The translations under genes and the position numbers were made by a program. A stretch of 7,449 nt of DNA, taken from the NCBI GenBank assembly GCA_029936705.1, contig JAPYSD010000162.1, positions 1 to 7,449 of the forward strand, written 5' to 3'. Positions 1 through 6,674 of this stretch are shown here, one piece after another. The DNA comes from Croceicoccus sp. (GTDB taxonomy: Bacteria; Pseudomonadota; Alphaproteobacteria; Sphingomonadales; Sphingomonadaceae). The notes beneath the pieces were generated by a model. The model searched no databases. It saw only the letters and a program-made list of their open reading frames with translations, and was not told the DNA's origin. The number at the start of each line of letters is the position of its first letter. Positions within the stretch are counted from its first letter, which is position 1.

Positions 1-1
1 C

Positions 2-584
2 CAGGACGAGGCCTTCGTCGAGATGGTGGAGCCAGGGCGGCTTGCTGTGGCTGGTCGATCCCATCGACGGAACGCGCGATTTCCTGCGGGGCCACGCCGG
101 ATGGGCGGTATCGGTTGCGCTGGTCAGCAATGGACGGCCATTGATCGCCAGGCTGGCCGCCCCGGCGCGCGGCGAGTTCTGGGCTGCCGAAGCGGGGCGC
201 GGGGCGCGGCGCAACGGCATTGCATTGACGGCCAGCGCGCGCGCGGAATTTTCGGGTTCGCGGATCCCTGCCGATGCAGGGCTGCCGCTGTCGCCGCTCG
301 TCAACGTACCCAAGCCCAATTCGATTGCGCTGCGGATCGCGCTGGTCGCCAGCGGCGAAGCCGATCTCGCGGCCAGTACGCGGCTGGGTTATGAATGGGA
401 TATCGGCGCGGCCGCGCTGATCGCCCGCGAAGCGGGAGCGGTGGTCACCGATGCCACCGGCCAGAGGCTGGCGTTCAACAAGATCGATCCGCGCGCCAAG
501 GGCGTCTTGGCGAGTGCGCCCGCGATCCACCGCGAGGCGACGGTCTGGCTACGCGATCGCGATTCCCGGCTGCAGAGCCAGTAG
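2..584 (+). CDS. Inositol monophosphatase / CysQ-type phosphatase, 5'-truncated, with apparent frameshift
   Basis: This is a Mg2+-dependent phosphatase of the IMPase/FIG superfamily, whose members hydrolyse inositol phosphates or 3'-phosphoadenosine 5'-phosphate. The start lies outside the window. Motif 1 reads WLVDPIDGTRDF (about bases 48-83), with the two metal-binding aspartates of DPIDGT. Motif 2 reads YEWDIGAAALIAREAGA, with the WD aspartate at 399-401. The segment KPNSIALRIALVASGEAD between them resembles CysQ-like members, so 3'(2'),5'-bisphosphate nucleotidase is my preferred activity, but generic IMPase cannot be excluded. The frame ending at the TAG (582-584) is open back to base 3. 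Its first dozen codons read RTRPSSRWWSQ, which is unlike the family. The frame beginning at base 2 reads QDEAFVEMVEP, which is rich in G-first codons and correctly spaced from motif 1. A one-base excess near 34-41 would join the two frames. The gene is therefore either a pseudogene or carries a sequence error near the contig edge. The family call is firm; the exact substrate is not. Confidence 0.8.
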   Translation, partial: RTRPSSRWWSQGGLLWLVDPIDGTRDFLRGHAGWAVSVALVSNGRPLIARLAAPARGEFWAAEAGRGARRNGIALTASARAEFSGSRIPADAGLPLSPLVNVPKPNSIALRIALVASGEADLAASTRLGYEWDIGAAALIAREAGAVVTDATGQRLAFNKIDPRAKGVLASAPAIHREATVWLRDRDSRLQSQ

Positions 585-592
585 CACGCAAC

Positions 593-632
593 CAAAGAAA
601 GAGGCCCCGGCAGACGATGCTGCCGGGGCCTC
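593..632 (-). terminator. Rho-independent terminator of the OmpA-like lipoprotein gene
   Basis: A perfect 13-bp inverted repeat (GAGGCCCCGGCAG at 601-613, its complement at 620-632) encloses a 6-base loop. On the - strand the hairpin is followed by TTTCTTT (complement of 594-600), so it is an intrinsic terminator placed 15 bases past the stop of the OmpA-like gene. On the + strand the stem is followed by CCCCTCTCC with no T-run. It would thus work only weakly, if at all, for the phosphatase gene converging from the left. Confidence 0.85.
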
Positions 633-647
633 CCCTCTCCGAACCGG

Positions 648-1334
648 TCAGTTGCCCTGTGCGGCCTGCACGTCCTGCTGGCTGATGGGCAGAATCTTGA
701 TTTCCACGCGGCGGTTCATCGCGCGGCCTTCTTCGGTATCGTTGCTGGCGACGAAATAGTTCGGATCCTCGCCAAAGCCCTTGGTCGCGATGCGCGACTG
801 CGGCACGCCGCGATAGGTCAGGTAATTGGCGACGGCCTGTGCGCGCCGTTCCGACAGCTGCTGGTTATAGGAATCGGAACCGGTGTTGTCGGTGAACCCG
901 TATACGTCGATCAGGCTGTCGGGATACTTGGTCAGCGACTGCGCGATCCCGTCCAGCGTGGTGCGGAAGCTGGGCGAAATGTCCGAGCTGTTGACCGGGA
1001 AGGTGACGCCATTGGGCAGGTTGAGGTTGATGTAATCCCCGTCCTGCTCGACCTCGACACCGGTGCCCGCGGTGACTTCCTTCAGCTCCTTGATCTGCTG
1101 GTCCATCTTGTAGCCGACGACGCCGCCAGCTGCGCCGCCGATGCCGGCGCCGATGATGCGGGCGGTCTTGCCGCCGATGATGTCGCCCAGCAGATAGCCG
1201 AGGCCAGCGCCGCCGGCGGTGCCGATCGCGGTACGCGAAACCTTGCGTTCACCGGTGTTGGGATCGGTCACGCAGGCAGACAGGCTGACCAGCGAGGTGG
1301 CTACGAGAGCGGTTGCGATGAAACGGTTCTTCAT
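648..1334 (-). CDS. OmpA-family outer-membrane lipoprotein with glycine zipper (YiaD-like architecture)
   Basis: This 228-residue lipoprotein is predicted to be anchored in the outer membrane and to bind peptidoglycan. Residues 1-20 form a signal peptide ending in the lipobox LSAC, so Cys21 would be lipidated and the protein cleaved by LspA. Residues about 37-76 are a glycine zipper (repeated GG/GxxG, e.g. GTAGGAGLGYLLGDIIGG and IGAGIGGAAGGVVG). Residues about 110-215 are an OmpA C-terminal domain. It shows GFTDNTGS (146-153), LSERRAQAV (160-168) and NRRVEI (207-212). Asp149 and Arg164 have the 15-residue spacing of the diaminopimelate-binding pair of OmpA domains. The zipper-plus-OmpA layout and length match E. 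coli YiaD. ATG at 1334 is preceded by AGGAAGAGGA (complement of 1345-1354), about ten bases upstream, which supports the start. The gene stands alone, with a divergent neighbour upstream and its own terminator downstream. Its likely role is structural, tethering envelope to wall; a specific function is not provable here. Confidence 0.93.
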   Translation of the reverse strand: MKNRFIATALVATSLVSLSACVTDPNTGERKVSRTAIGTAGGAGLGYLLGDIIGGKTARIIGAGIGGAAGGVVGYKMDQQIKELKEVTAGTGVEVEQDGDYINLNLPNGVTFPVNSSDISPSFRTTLDGIAQSLTKYPDSLIDVYGFTDNTGSDSYNQQLSERRAQAVANYLTYRGVPQSRIATKGFGEDPNYFVASNDTEEGRAMNRRVEIKILPISQQDVQAAQGN

Positions 1335-1416
1335 GGGATTGCGGTCCTCTTCCTAGTGTCCCCGCCAGCTGGCCGAATGTCCCGCACCGGCCCGAAGGCG
1401 GATCAGCTAGTCCCAA

Positions 1417-1463
1417 GAACGCGCCAGCGGGTGGCTGCGTTCCCGGTCGAGCCGACGGGAACG
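1417..1463. repeat. Two overlapping imperfect inverted repeats with evenly spaced GAACG/CGTTC words
   Basis: Hairpin one (1417-1442) pairs GAACGC+GCCA with TGGC+GCGTTC, giving ten pairs with one bulged base and a five-base loop. Hairpin two (1438-1463) pairs CGTTCCC+GTCG with CGAC+GGGAACG, giving eleven pairs with one bulge and a three-base loop. They share CGTTC at 1438-1442, so only one can form at a time in a single-stranded molecule. The words GAACG, CGTTC and GAACG begin at 1417, 1438 and 1459, exactly 21 bases apart. The array lies between two divergent genes. It could be a leader RNA structure of the OmpA-like transcript or a set of operator half-sites. The function is unknown. Confidence 0.5.
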
Positions 1464-1500
1464 GGCAACGCAATTGCTTGCGGCGGGGACATGATTGCCG

Positions 1501-1530
1501 CTAATCGCGTCTACACGCAATCTGTCTCAA
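1501..1530 (-). promoter_or_regulatory. Possible sigma70-type promoter for the OmpA-like gene
   Basis: On the - strand TTGAGA (complement of 1525-1530) could be a -35 box. It is followed after 18 bases by GATTAG (complement of 1501-1506), a weak -10 candidate. A start here would give a leader of roughly 160 bases containing the overlapping hairpins at 1417-1463. Both boxes are imperfect, and promoters in this lineage are hard to call by eye, so this is a guess. Confidence 0.2.
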
Positions 1531-1548
1531 CGACTGCAGAGCACCTAA

Positions 1549-2868
1549 TTGTCCCCTTTTCCCTGGACCGACCTGCTGATCATCGCCGCGTTGATCGTGC
1601 TGAACGGCCTTTTCTCGATGTCCGAACTTGCCATCGTGTCCGCGCGCCCGGCGCGCCTGCGCAAGGCGGCGGAGGACGGCAGCAAGGGCGCGCGCATGGC
1701 GCTGACGCTCGCGGCCGATTCGGGCAAGTTCCTGTCCACGGTGCAGATCGGCATCACGCTGATCGGCATCGTGGCGGGCGCCTATTCGGGCGCCAGCCTG
1801 GGCGAGCCCGTGGGCGAAAGGCTGGCACGGCTCGGCCTCGATCCCAAGATTGCCAACCAGGTCGGCTTCACGCTGGTGATCGTGATCACCACCTATTTCT
1901 CGCTGACGGTCGGAGAGCTGGCGCCCAAGCAGATCGCCCTGCGCGGGCGTGAGAGGATCGCCACGCTTGCCGCGCCGCCGATGGCGATACTGGCGCGGGT
2001 CGCGGCGCCCATCGTCTGGCTGCTGGACAAGTCCACTGACGGCCTGCTGCGCCTTGTCGGCGTGCGCCAGCAGCGCGATGCGGGCGTGACCGCAGACGAA
2101 CTTCACCTGATTATCAGCGAAGCGACGCGCTCGGGCGCGATCGAGCAGACCGAGCAATCGATCATGGCCGAAGTCCTGCGCCTGGCCGAGCGTCCGGTGC
2201 GCGAACTGATGACCCCGAGGACGGAGATCGACTGGCTGGAGCGGCGCGCCTCGGTCGAGGACATGCGCAAGGTGATCGACAAGTCGCCCCATTCGCTGCT
2301 CCCCGTGGCGCAGGGATCGGTCGACGACGTGATCGGCGTGGTCAAGGTGCGCGATCTGCTGGCGGTGCTGGTCAAGGGGCGCAAGCCGCAGATGTCGCGC
2401 CTGATCAAGAAGGCGGAGATCCTGCCTGACCAGATCGACGCGCTCGATGCGTTGCGGATCATGCAGCGCGGCGACGTGGCGATGGCCTTCGTGCACGACG
2501 AATACGGCCATTTCGAAGGGATCGTGACCCCGGCCGACCTGCTGGCCGCACTGGTCGGAAGCTTCGTGTCGCACGCCGACGAAGGTGACGATCCGCTGCT
2601 GGTCGAACGCGACAACGGATCGCTGCTGGTGTCGGGCGCCTTGCCTGCCGATCGCATGGCCGACAGGTTGGGCATCGACCTGCCCGAACCGCGCGAATTC
2701 GCGACCGCCGCGGGCTATGTGCTCTGGGTGCTCAAGAAGCTGCCGGTCGAGGGTGAGAGCTTCATCGAGCAGGGCTGGCGCTTCGAGATCGTCGACATGG
2801 ACGGTCGCCGCATCGACAAGCTGCTGGTGGAAAGCGTCGGCGGCGCGGTCAGCCCCGCCGCCGAGTGA
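1549..2868 (+). CDS. CorC/HlyC-family CNNM transporter-like membrane protein (DUF21-CBS-CorC_HlyC)
   Basis: This 439-residue inner-membrane protein belongs to the family often labelled hemolysin. Characterised relatives (CorC/CNNM) move or sense Mg2+, so an ion-transport role is more likely than haemolysis. The N-terminal CNNM/DUF21 domain spans about residues 4-165. Its hydrophobic segments lie near 7-30, 65-84, 104-122 and 137-159, and it carries the conserved SMSELA (23-28) and GELAPKQIA (122-130). A paired CBS domain follows at about 217-338, with VRELMTPRTEIDWL at the start of the first repeat and AFVHDEYGHFEGIVTPADLL in the second; CBS pairs usually bind adenine nucleotides. The C-terminal CorC_HlyC domain covers about 345-432. 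TTG at 1549 follows an in-frame TAA at 1546-1548, so no earlier start exists. The next ATG (1618) would remove most of the first hydrophobic segment, so TTG is preferred despite a weak ribosome site (only GAG about eight bases upstream). It converges on the BamF-like gene, with 9 bp between stop codons. Confidence 0.93.
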   Translation: MSPFPWTDLLIIAALIVLNGLFSMSELAIVSARPARLRKAAEDGSKGARMALTLAADSGKFLSTVQIGITLIGIVAGAYSGASLGEPVGERLARLGLDPKIANQVGFTLVIVITTYFSLTVGELAPKQIALRGRERIATLAAPPMAILARVAAPIVWLLDKSTDGLLRLVGVRQQRDAGVTADELHLIISEATRSGAIEQTEQSIMAEVLRLAERPVRELMTPRTEIDWLERRASVEDMRKVIDKSPHSLLPVAQGSVDDVIGVVKVRDLLAVLVKGRKPQMSRLIKKAEILPDQIDALDALRIMQRGDVAMAFVHDEYGHFEGIVTPADLLAALVGSFVSHADEGDDPLLVERDNGSLLVSGALPADRMADRLGIDLPEPREFATAAGYVLWVLKKLPVEGESFIEQGWRFEIVDMDGRRIDKLLVESVGGAVSPAAE

Positions 2869-2877
2869 GCCGCCGGA

Positions 2878-3288
2878 TTACTGCGGGACAACCGCCTGCG
2901 CATCGCGGCCGTCGCCCTGCGGCGCCGAAACGATGTCGCGGGTCACCTGGCCCTTTTCGACCGTATTGGTGTCGGGATCGCCGACCGCGGAGCGGATCGC
3001 CGGATCGGCCCGTCCCGCATTGCTGACGGCGCTGGTCTCGACTCCGCTGCGCGGTGCGGAACCGCCGAAGAGGGTTTCCATCGCCTGTTCGCTGGCGCTG
3101 GGCGTCTGCGGACGCGGTGCGCCGGGCTCGGGCGGGGTCAGCGCGAAATCGGGCGGAACCGCCAGCGGTGCCTGGCGCGACACGGCCATCTCGTCCGGAC
3201 GGTCGCGGTTGAACAGGTTCAGGCCACCGCCGCAGCCGGCCAGCATGGCCAGCGCGGGCAGGGCGAGGAAGGCGGGCTTCATACGCAT
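2878..3288 (-). CDS. bamF: Small DUF3035 lipoprotein, probable BAM-complex subunit BamF
   Basis: This predicted outer-membrane lipoprotein has 136 residues from the chosen start. The signal peptide ends in LAGC, giving lipid-modified Cys19 followed by Gly. Directly after it, residues 28-48 carry the signature RDRPDEMAV...APLAVPPDF. This RPDE/APL.PP pattern is typical of DUF3035, an alphaproteobacterial family described as BamF, which shares this stretch with BamC of the outer-membrane beta-barrel assembly machine. The rest is Pro/Ala/Ser-rich, looks disordered and lacks transmembrane segments. GTG at 3294 directly abuts the lspA stop, and ATG occurs at 3288 and 3282. GGAG (complement of 3298-3301) lies nine bases before the 3288 ATG, so I chose that one. 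The gene is last in the ileS-lspA run, and its product should be a substrate of the LspA encoded just upstream. The family assignment is from motif memory; the function in this organism is inferred. Confidence 0.82.
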   Translation of the reverse strand: MRMKPAFLALPALAMLAGCGGGLNLFNRDRPDEMAVSRQAPLAVPPDFALTPPEPGAPRPQTPSASEQAMETLFGGSAPRSGVETSAVSNAGRADPAIRSAVGDPDTNTVEKGQVTRDIVSAPQGDGRDAQAVVPQ

Positions 3289-3294
3289 CGTCAC

Positions 3295-3861
3295 TTACTC
3301 CGTGGCCGATTTGGCCGAAACTTTGGCGGCAGGGTCATGCTGCGGCTTGTCACCGTCCTTGTCGCGGATGAAAAGCGTGCGGGCAAGCAGCAAGACCACG
3401 CCGAGGGTGATCGCCACATCGGCAAGGTTGAAAACGGCAAAGGGCCGCCAGTCGCCGATGTGGAAATCGGCATAGTCGATCACGTGGGTCAGGCGAAAGC
3501 GGTCGATCAGATTGCCGATCGCGCCGCCCAGGATCAGCGCCAGCGCCAGGATGTCGCCGCGCTTCTTCTCGAGGAACATCCAGACCAGCACGCCCAGCGA
3601 AATCAGGCCCGTCACCGCGAAAAGCGCGACCCGGCTTTCCAGGCTTTCCGCTGCAAACATGCCATAGGACACGCCCGGATTGGTCGCATAGCGCAGGTCG
3701 AAGAAGGGCAGCACCTCGATCACCTGGCGCTGGAACAGTTCGACCGGGCCCAGCAGGATCGCCTTTACCGCCTGGTCCAGCGCGACGACCGCCGCCGCGA
3801 CGATCAGCCCCAGACGCCGGTCGGCGTTGAAGCGCGCGGCAAGGTTCGCGCTAGCGCTCAT
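3295..3861 (-). CDS. lspA: Lipoprotein signal peptidase (signal peptidase II)
   Basis: This inner-membrane aspartyl protease cleaves the signal peptide of diacylglyceryl-modified prolipoproteins just before the lipidated cysteine. It has 188 residues, slightly longer than the common 160-170 because of a charged C-terminal tail (about 166-188). Conserved blocks appear in order: LDQAVK (28-33), NPGVSYGMF (61-69), GNLIDR (116-121) and FNLADVAI (144-151). Asp120 and Asp148 are the expected catalytic pair. Four hydrophobic segments lie near 17-36, 76-96, 103-118 and 141-164. ATG at 3861 overlaps the ileS stop in an ATGA, with GGAGG (complement of 3866-3870) four bases before it. An open frame continues upstream of that ATG but only as a shadow of ileS. 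The overlap implies translational coupling to ileS, and ileS-lspA adjacency is common in proteobacteria. This enzyme should process both lipoproteins seen in the window. Confidence 0.97.
   Translation of the reverse strand: MSASANLAARFNADRRLGLIVAAAVVALDQAVKAILLGPVELFQRQVIEVLPFFDLRYATNPGVSYGMFAAESLESRVALFAVTGLISLGVLVWMFLEKKRGDILALALILGGAIGNLIDRFRLTHVIDYADFHIGDWRPFAVFNLADVAITLGVVLLLARTLFIRDKDGDKPQHDPAAKVSAKSATE
3858..3861 (-). other. ATGA start/stop overlap coupling ileS to lspA
   Basis: On the - strand the lspA ATG (3861-3859) overlaps the ileS TGA (3860-3858). A good ribosome site, GGAGG, sits inside the last ileS codons at the complement of 3866-3870. This geometry generally indicates translational coupling, so lspA output should follow ileS translation. 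Confidence 0.85.
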
Positions 3862-6674
3862 GCCGCCTCCGCCGAGGCGAGCACGGCTTCGCACCGGTCG
3901 CAGGCGTCGCCGTCCTCGGCCACTTCGGGCAGGTGGCGCCAGCAGCGGCCGCACTTGGCCATGTCGGTGGGGGTCACGCTCACCCCCTCGCCCTGCCCGC
4001 GCGACACTGTCGCGGTGATGAACAGCTCGGCCAGGTCCGCATCGGTGAAACCGGCGGGCACCGCGTCCTGCGGAACGCTGACCTCGGCGGCCAGGCTGGA
4101 GCGGATCACCTTTTCGCGGCGATAGGGTTCGATCGCCTCGTTCACGTCCTCGCGCAGGTCGCGCAGCTTCTGCCATACGGCCTTGTCCACGCGCAGCCCT
4201 TCGGCCAGCGAGATCTTCGGCCATTCCAGCAGGTGCACGCTGCCTTCACCGGGATAGCGCGTGCCCCACACTTCCTCTGCCGTGAACACCAGCACCGGCG
4301 CGGCATAGCGGACCAGCGCGTGGAACAATATGTCCAACGTCGCGCGATAGGAGCGGCGCTTCACATCCGCCGGATCGTCGCAATAGAGGCAGTCCTTGCG
4401 GATATCGAAGAAGAACGCTGACAGGTCTTCATTGCAGAAATCGACCAGCGCGCGGGTATAGGCGTTGAAGTCGAAATCGTTGACGCATTGTAGCAGCCGC
4501 GCATCGAGATCCGACAGCAGCGTCAGAACGTAACGCTCAAGCTCGGGAAATTCGGCCGGTTCGGGAGCATCGCTGCCGTCATAGCCGTCCAGCGCGCCCA
4601 GCAGGTAGCGGAACGTGTTGCGCAGCTTGCGGTACTGGTCGGCGACCCCCTTCAGGATTTCCGGCCCGATGCGGTGATCCTCGGTATAATCGACCGACAG
4701 CGCCCACAGGCGGATGATGTCCGCGCCGAAGTCGCGCATCACGTCCAGCGGGCTGATCGTGTTGCCCAGCGACTTGGACATCTTCATGCCCTTGGGGTCC
4801 ATGGTGAACCCGTGGGTCAGCACGGCGTCATAGGGCGCGCGGCCCCGCGTGCCGCAGCTTTCGAGCAGCGAGGACTGAAACCAGCCGCGATGCTGGTCGC
4901 TGCCTTCGAGATACAGGTCGGCGGGCCATTTCAGCGCGGGCCACTTGCCGCTTTCCAGCACGAAGGCGTGGGTGCTGCCCGAATCGAACCAGACGTCGAG
5001 GATGTCGGACACGCGCTCGTAATCGTCGAGGTCGTAATCGGGACCGAGCAATTCGGCGGCGTTCTCCTCGTCCCAGCCGTCGACGCCCTGTTCGCGGATC
5101 TTGGCGATGATGCGTTCGTTCACTGCCGGATCGACTAGGTACTCGCCGGTCTTGCGATGGACGAACAGCGTGATCGGCACACCCCATGCACGCTGGCGCG
5201 AGAGTACCCAATCGGGCCGGCCCGCGACCATCGAACCGATGCGGTTACGGCCCTTTTCCGGAACGAACCGCGTATCCGCGAGGGCTTGCAGTGCGGTTTC
5301 GCGCAGCGTCCCGCCTTCGCGCGGCATGTCCATCGGCACGAACCATTGCGGCGTGCAGCGGAAGATGACCTTCGCCTTCGACCGCCAGCTATGTGGATAA
5401 GAGTGTTGATAGTCCGTGGACGCGCTGAGGAGAGCGCCAACCTCGCGCAGGTCGGAGCAGATCGGTCCGTCGGGCGCGTTGAACTTGGGATTGATGACCG
5501 ACATGTTGCGTTCGTCATCGCGGCCAAGCCATGGCCAATCCTCGCGGTAGCGGCCATCGCCTTCGACCACGAACTTCGGATTGATGCCGTTCGCCTTGCA
5601 CAGGTCGAAGTCGTCCTCGCCGTGATCGGGCGCCATGTGGACGAGGCCGGTGCCGGATTCGGTCGTGACGAAATCGCCTGCCAGCATGGGGCGCAGCTCG
5701 GCATAGAACCCGCCCAAATGGTGCATCGGGTGGCGCACCCTGGTGCCGGCCAGCTGCGAGCCGAGACCGCGCCAGACGATATCGGTCGACCTGTCGGGCG
5801 TGCTGTCGAACAGGCGGGCGAACACCCCCTGTGCCAGCGTCGGCGCGCTGCCGATCAGGATCACGCGGCCGTCGACCTTGTAGGCGACATATTCGATGTC
5901 CGGACCATAGGCCAAGGCCTGGTTCACGGGGATCGTCCAGGGCGTCGTCGTCCAGATCACCGCCTGCGCACCGACCAGATCGGCAACCGGCGATTCGGCA
6001 ATCTCGAACGCCACGTCGATTTGGGTCGAGGTTATGTCATCGTATTCGACCTCGGCATCGGCCAGCGCGGTCTTTTCGACCGGCGACCACATTACCGGCT
6101 TGGCGCCGCGATAAAGCTGGCCGCTTTCCGCGAACTTCAGCAATTCGCGCACGATGGTCGCCTCGGCATCCGGATCCATCGTCAGATAGGGCTTGTCCCA
6201 GTCGCCATTGATGCCCAGCCGCTTCAGCTGCTCACGCTGCACGTCGACCCAATGCGCGGCATAGGCGCGGCATTCGGCACGGAATTCCTTTGCCGGAACC
6301 TCGTCCTTGTTCTTCTTCTTCTTGCGGTACTGTTCTTCCACCTTCCATTCGATCGGAAGGCCGTGGCAGTCCCAGCCGGGCACATAGGGCGCGTCCTTGC
6401 CCAGCAGCGTCTGGGTGCGCACCACCATGTCCTTCAGCACATGGTTCAGCGCGTGGCCGATGTGCATGTCGCCGTTGGCGTAGGGCGGGCCGTCATGCAG
6501 CACGAAGGTCTCGCGCCCCTTGCGCGCTTCGCGCAGCTGGCCATAGATGTCCTCTTCCTGCCAGCGCGCCAGGATGGCGGGCTCCTTCTGCGGAAGTCCG
6601 GCCTTCATGGGGAAGTCGGTCTTGGGCAGGAAGACCGTATCTTTGAAATCGCGCCCGGCGGGATTGTCAGTCAT
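3858..6674 (-). CDS. ileS: Isoleucyl-tRNA synthetase
   Basis: This cytosolic class I aminoacyl-tRNA synthetase charges tRNA-Ile with isoleucine. Its 938 residues equal the length of the E. coli enzyme. The Rossmann-fold catalytic domain carries PPYANGDMHIGHALN, with HIGH at 71-74, and KMSKSLGN with KMSKS at 631-635. The inserted CP1 editing domain is recognised by WTTTPWTIPVNQAL (241-254) and GTGLVHMAPDHGEDDF (341-356), where the Asp at 354 is the likely editing residue. GWDCHGLPIEWKVE follows at 100-113. After the anticodon-binding helices the C-terminus has a zinc-binding knuckle with Cys908, Cys911, Cys925 and Cys928, typical of the housekeeping bacterial type. Residues 118-123 are a short lysine-rich run (KKKKNK). 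ATG at 6674 begins MTDNPAGRDF, as expected for the family. The upstream ribosome site is weak (GGCGG only two bases away). The stop overlaps the lspA start by four bases, and ribF lies 65 bases upstream in the same orientation. Confidence 0.98.
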   Translation of the reverse strand: MTDNPAGRDFKDTVFLPKTDFPMKAGLPQKEPAILARWQEEDIYGQLREARKGRETFVLHDGPPYANGDMHIGHALNHVLKDMVVRTQTLLGKDAPYVPGWDCHGLPIEWKVEEQYRKKKKNKDEVPAKEFRAECRAYAAHWVDVQREQLKRLGINGDWDKPYLTMDPDAEATIVRELLKFAESGQLYRGAKPVMWSPVEKTALADAEVEYDDITSTQIDVAFEIAESPVADLVGAQAVIWTTTPWTIPVNQALAYGPDIEYVAYKVDGRVILIGSAPTLAQGVFARLFDSTPDRSTDIVWRGLGSQLAGTRVRHPMHHLGGFYAELRPMLAGDFVTTESGTGLVHMAPDHGEDDFDLCKANGINPKFVVEGDGRYREDWPWLGRDDERNMSVINPKFNAPDGPICSDLREVGALLSASTDYQHSYPHSWRSKAKVIFRCTPQWFVPMDMPREGGTLRETALQALADTRFVPEKGRNRIGSMVAGRPDWVLSRQRAWGVPITLFVHRKTGEYLVDPAVNERIIAKIREQGVDGWDEENAAELLGPDYDLDDYERVSDILDVWFDSGSTHAFVLESGKWPALKWPADLYLEGSDQHRGWFQSSLLESCGTRGRAPYDAVLTHGFTMDPKGMKMSKSLGNTISPLDVMRDFGADIIRLWALSVDYTEDHRIGPEILKGVADQYRKLRNTFRYLLGALDGYDGSDAPEPAEFPELERYVLTLLSDLDARLLQCVNDFDFNAYTRALVDFCNEDLSAFFFDIRKDCLYCDDPADVKRRSYRATLDILFHALVRYAAPVLVFTAEEVWGTRYPGEGSVHLLEWPKISLAEGLRVDKAVWQKLRDLREDVNEAIEPYRREKVIRSSLAAEVSVPQDAVPAGFTDADLAELFITATVSRGQGEGVSVTPTDMAKCGRCWRHLPEVAEDGDACDRCEAVLASAEAA

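Noticed and set aside
1417..1463. LexA/SOS box from the GAAC and GTTC words
   Set aside because: Alphaproteobacterial SOS boxes need the tetramers separated by seven bases; here they are far more widely spaced.
1356..1952. 198-codon + strand frame covering the intergenic region and the start of the CNNM gene
   Set aside because: It overlaps the true CNNM coding sequence in another frame and shows Arg/Gly-rich shadow composition with no recognisable domain.
1501..2574. 357-codon open frame on the - strand opposite the CNNM gene
   Set aside because: Full of His/Arg/Gln/Asp with no motif; it mirrors the codon bias of the + strand gene.
1549..2868. Virulence haemolysin
   Set aside because: The hemolysin label is a historical name for this DUF21-CBS-CorC_HlyC family; nothing in the sequence suggests a secreted or pore-forming toxin.
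3295..4224. 309-codon version of lspA with a long N-terminal extension
   Set aside because: The extra 121 residues are Arg/Gly-rich, run inside ileS in another frame and match no LspA. The ATG at 3861 with its GGAGG site gives a normal-length enzyme.
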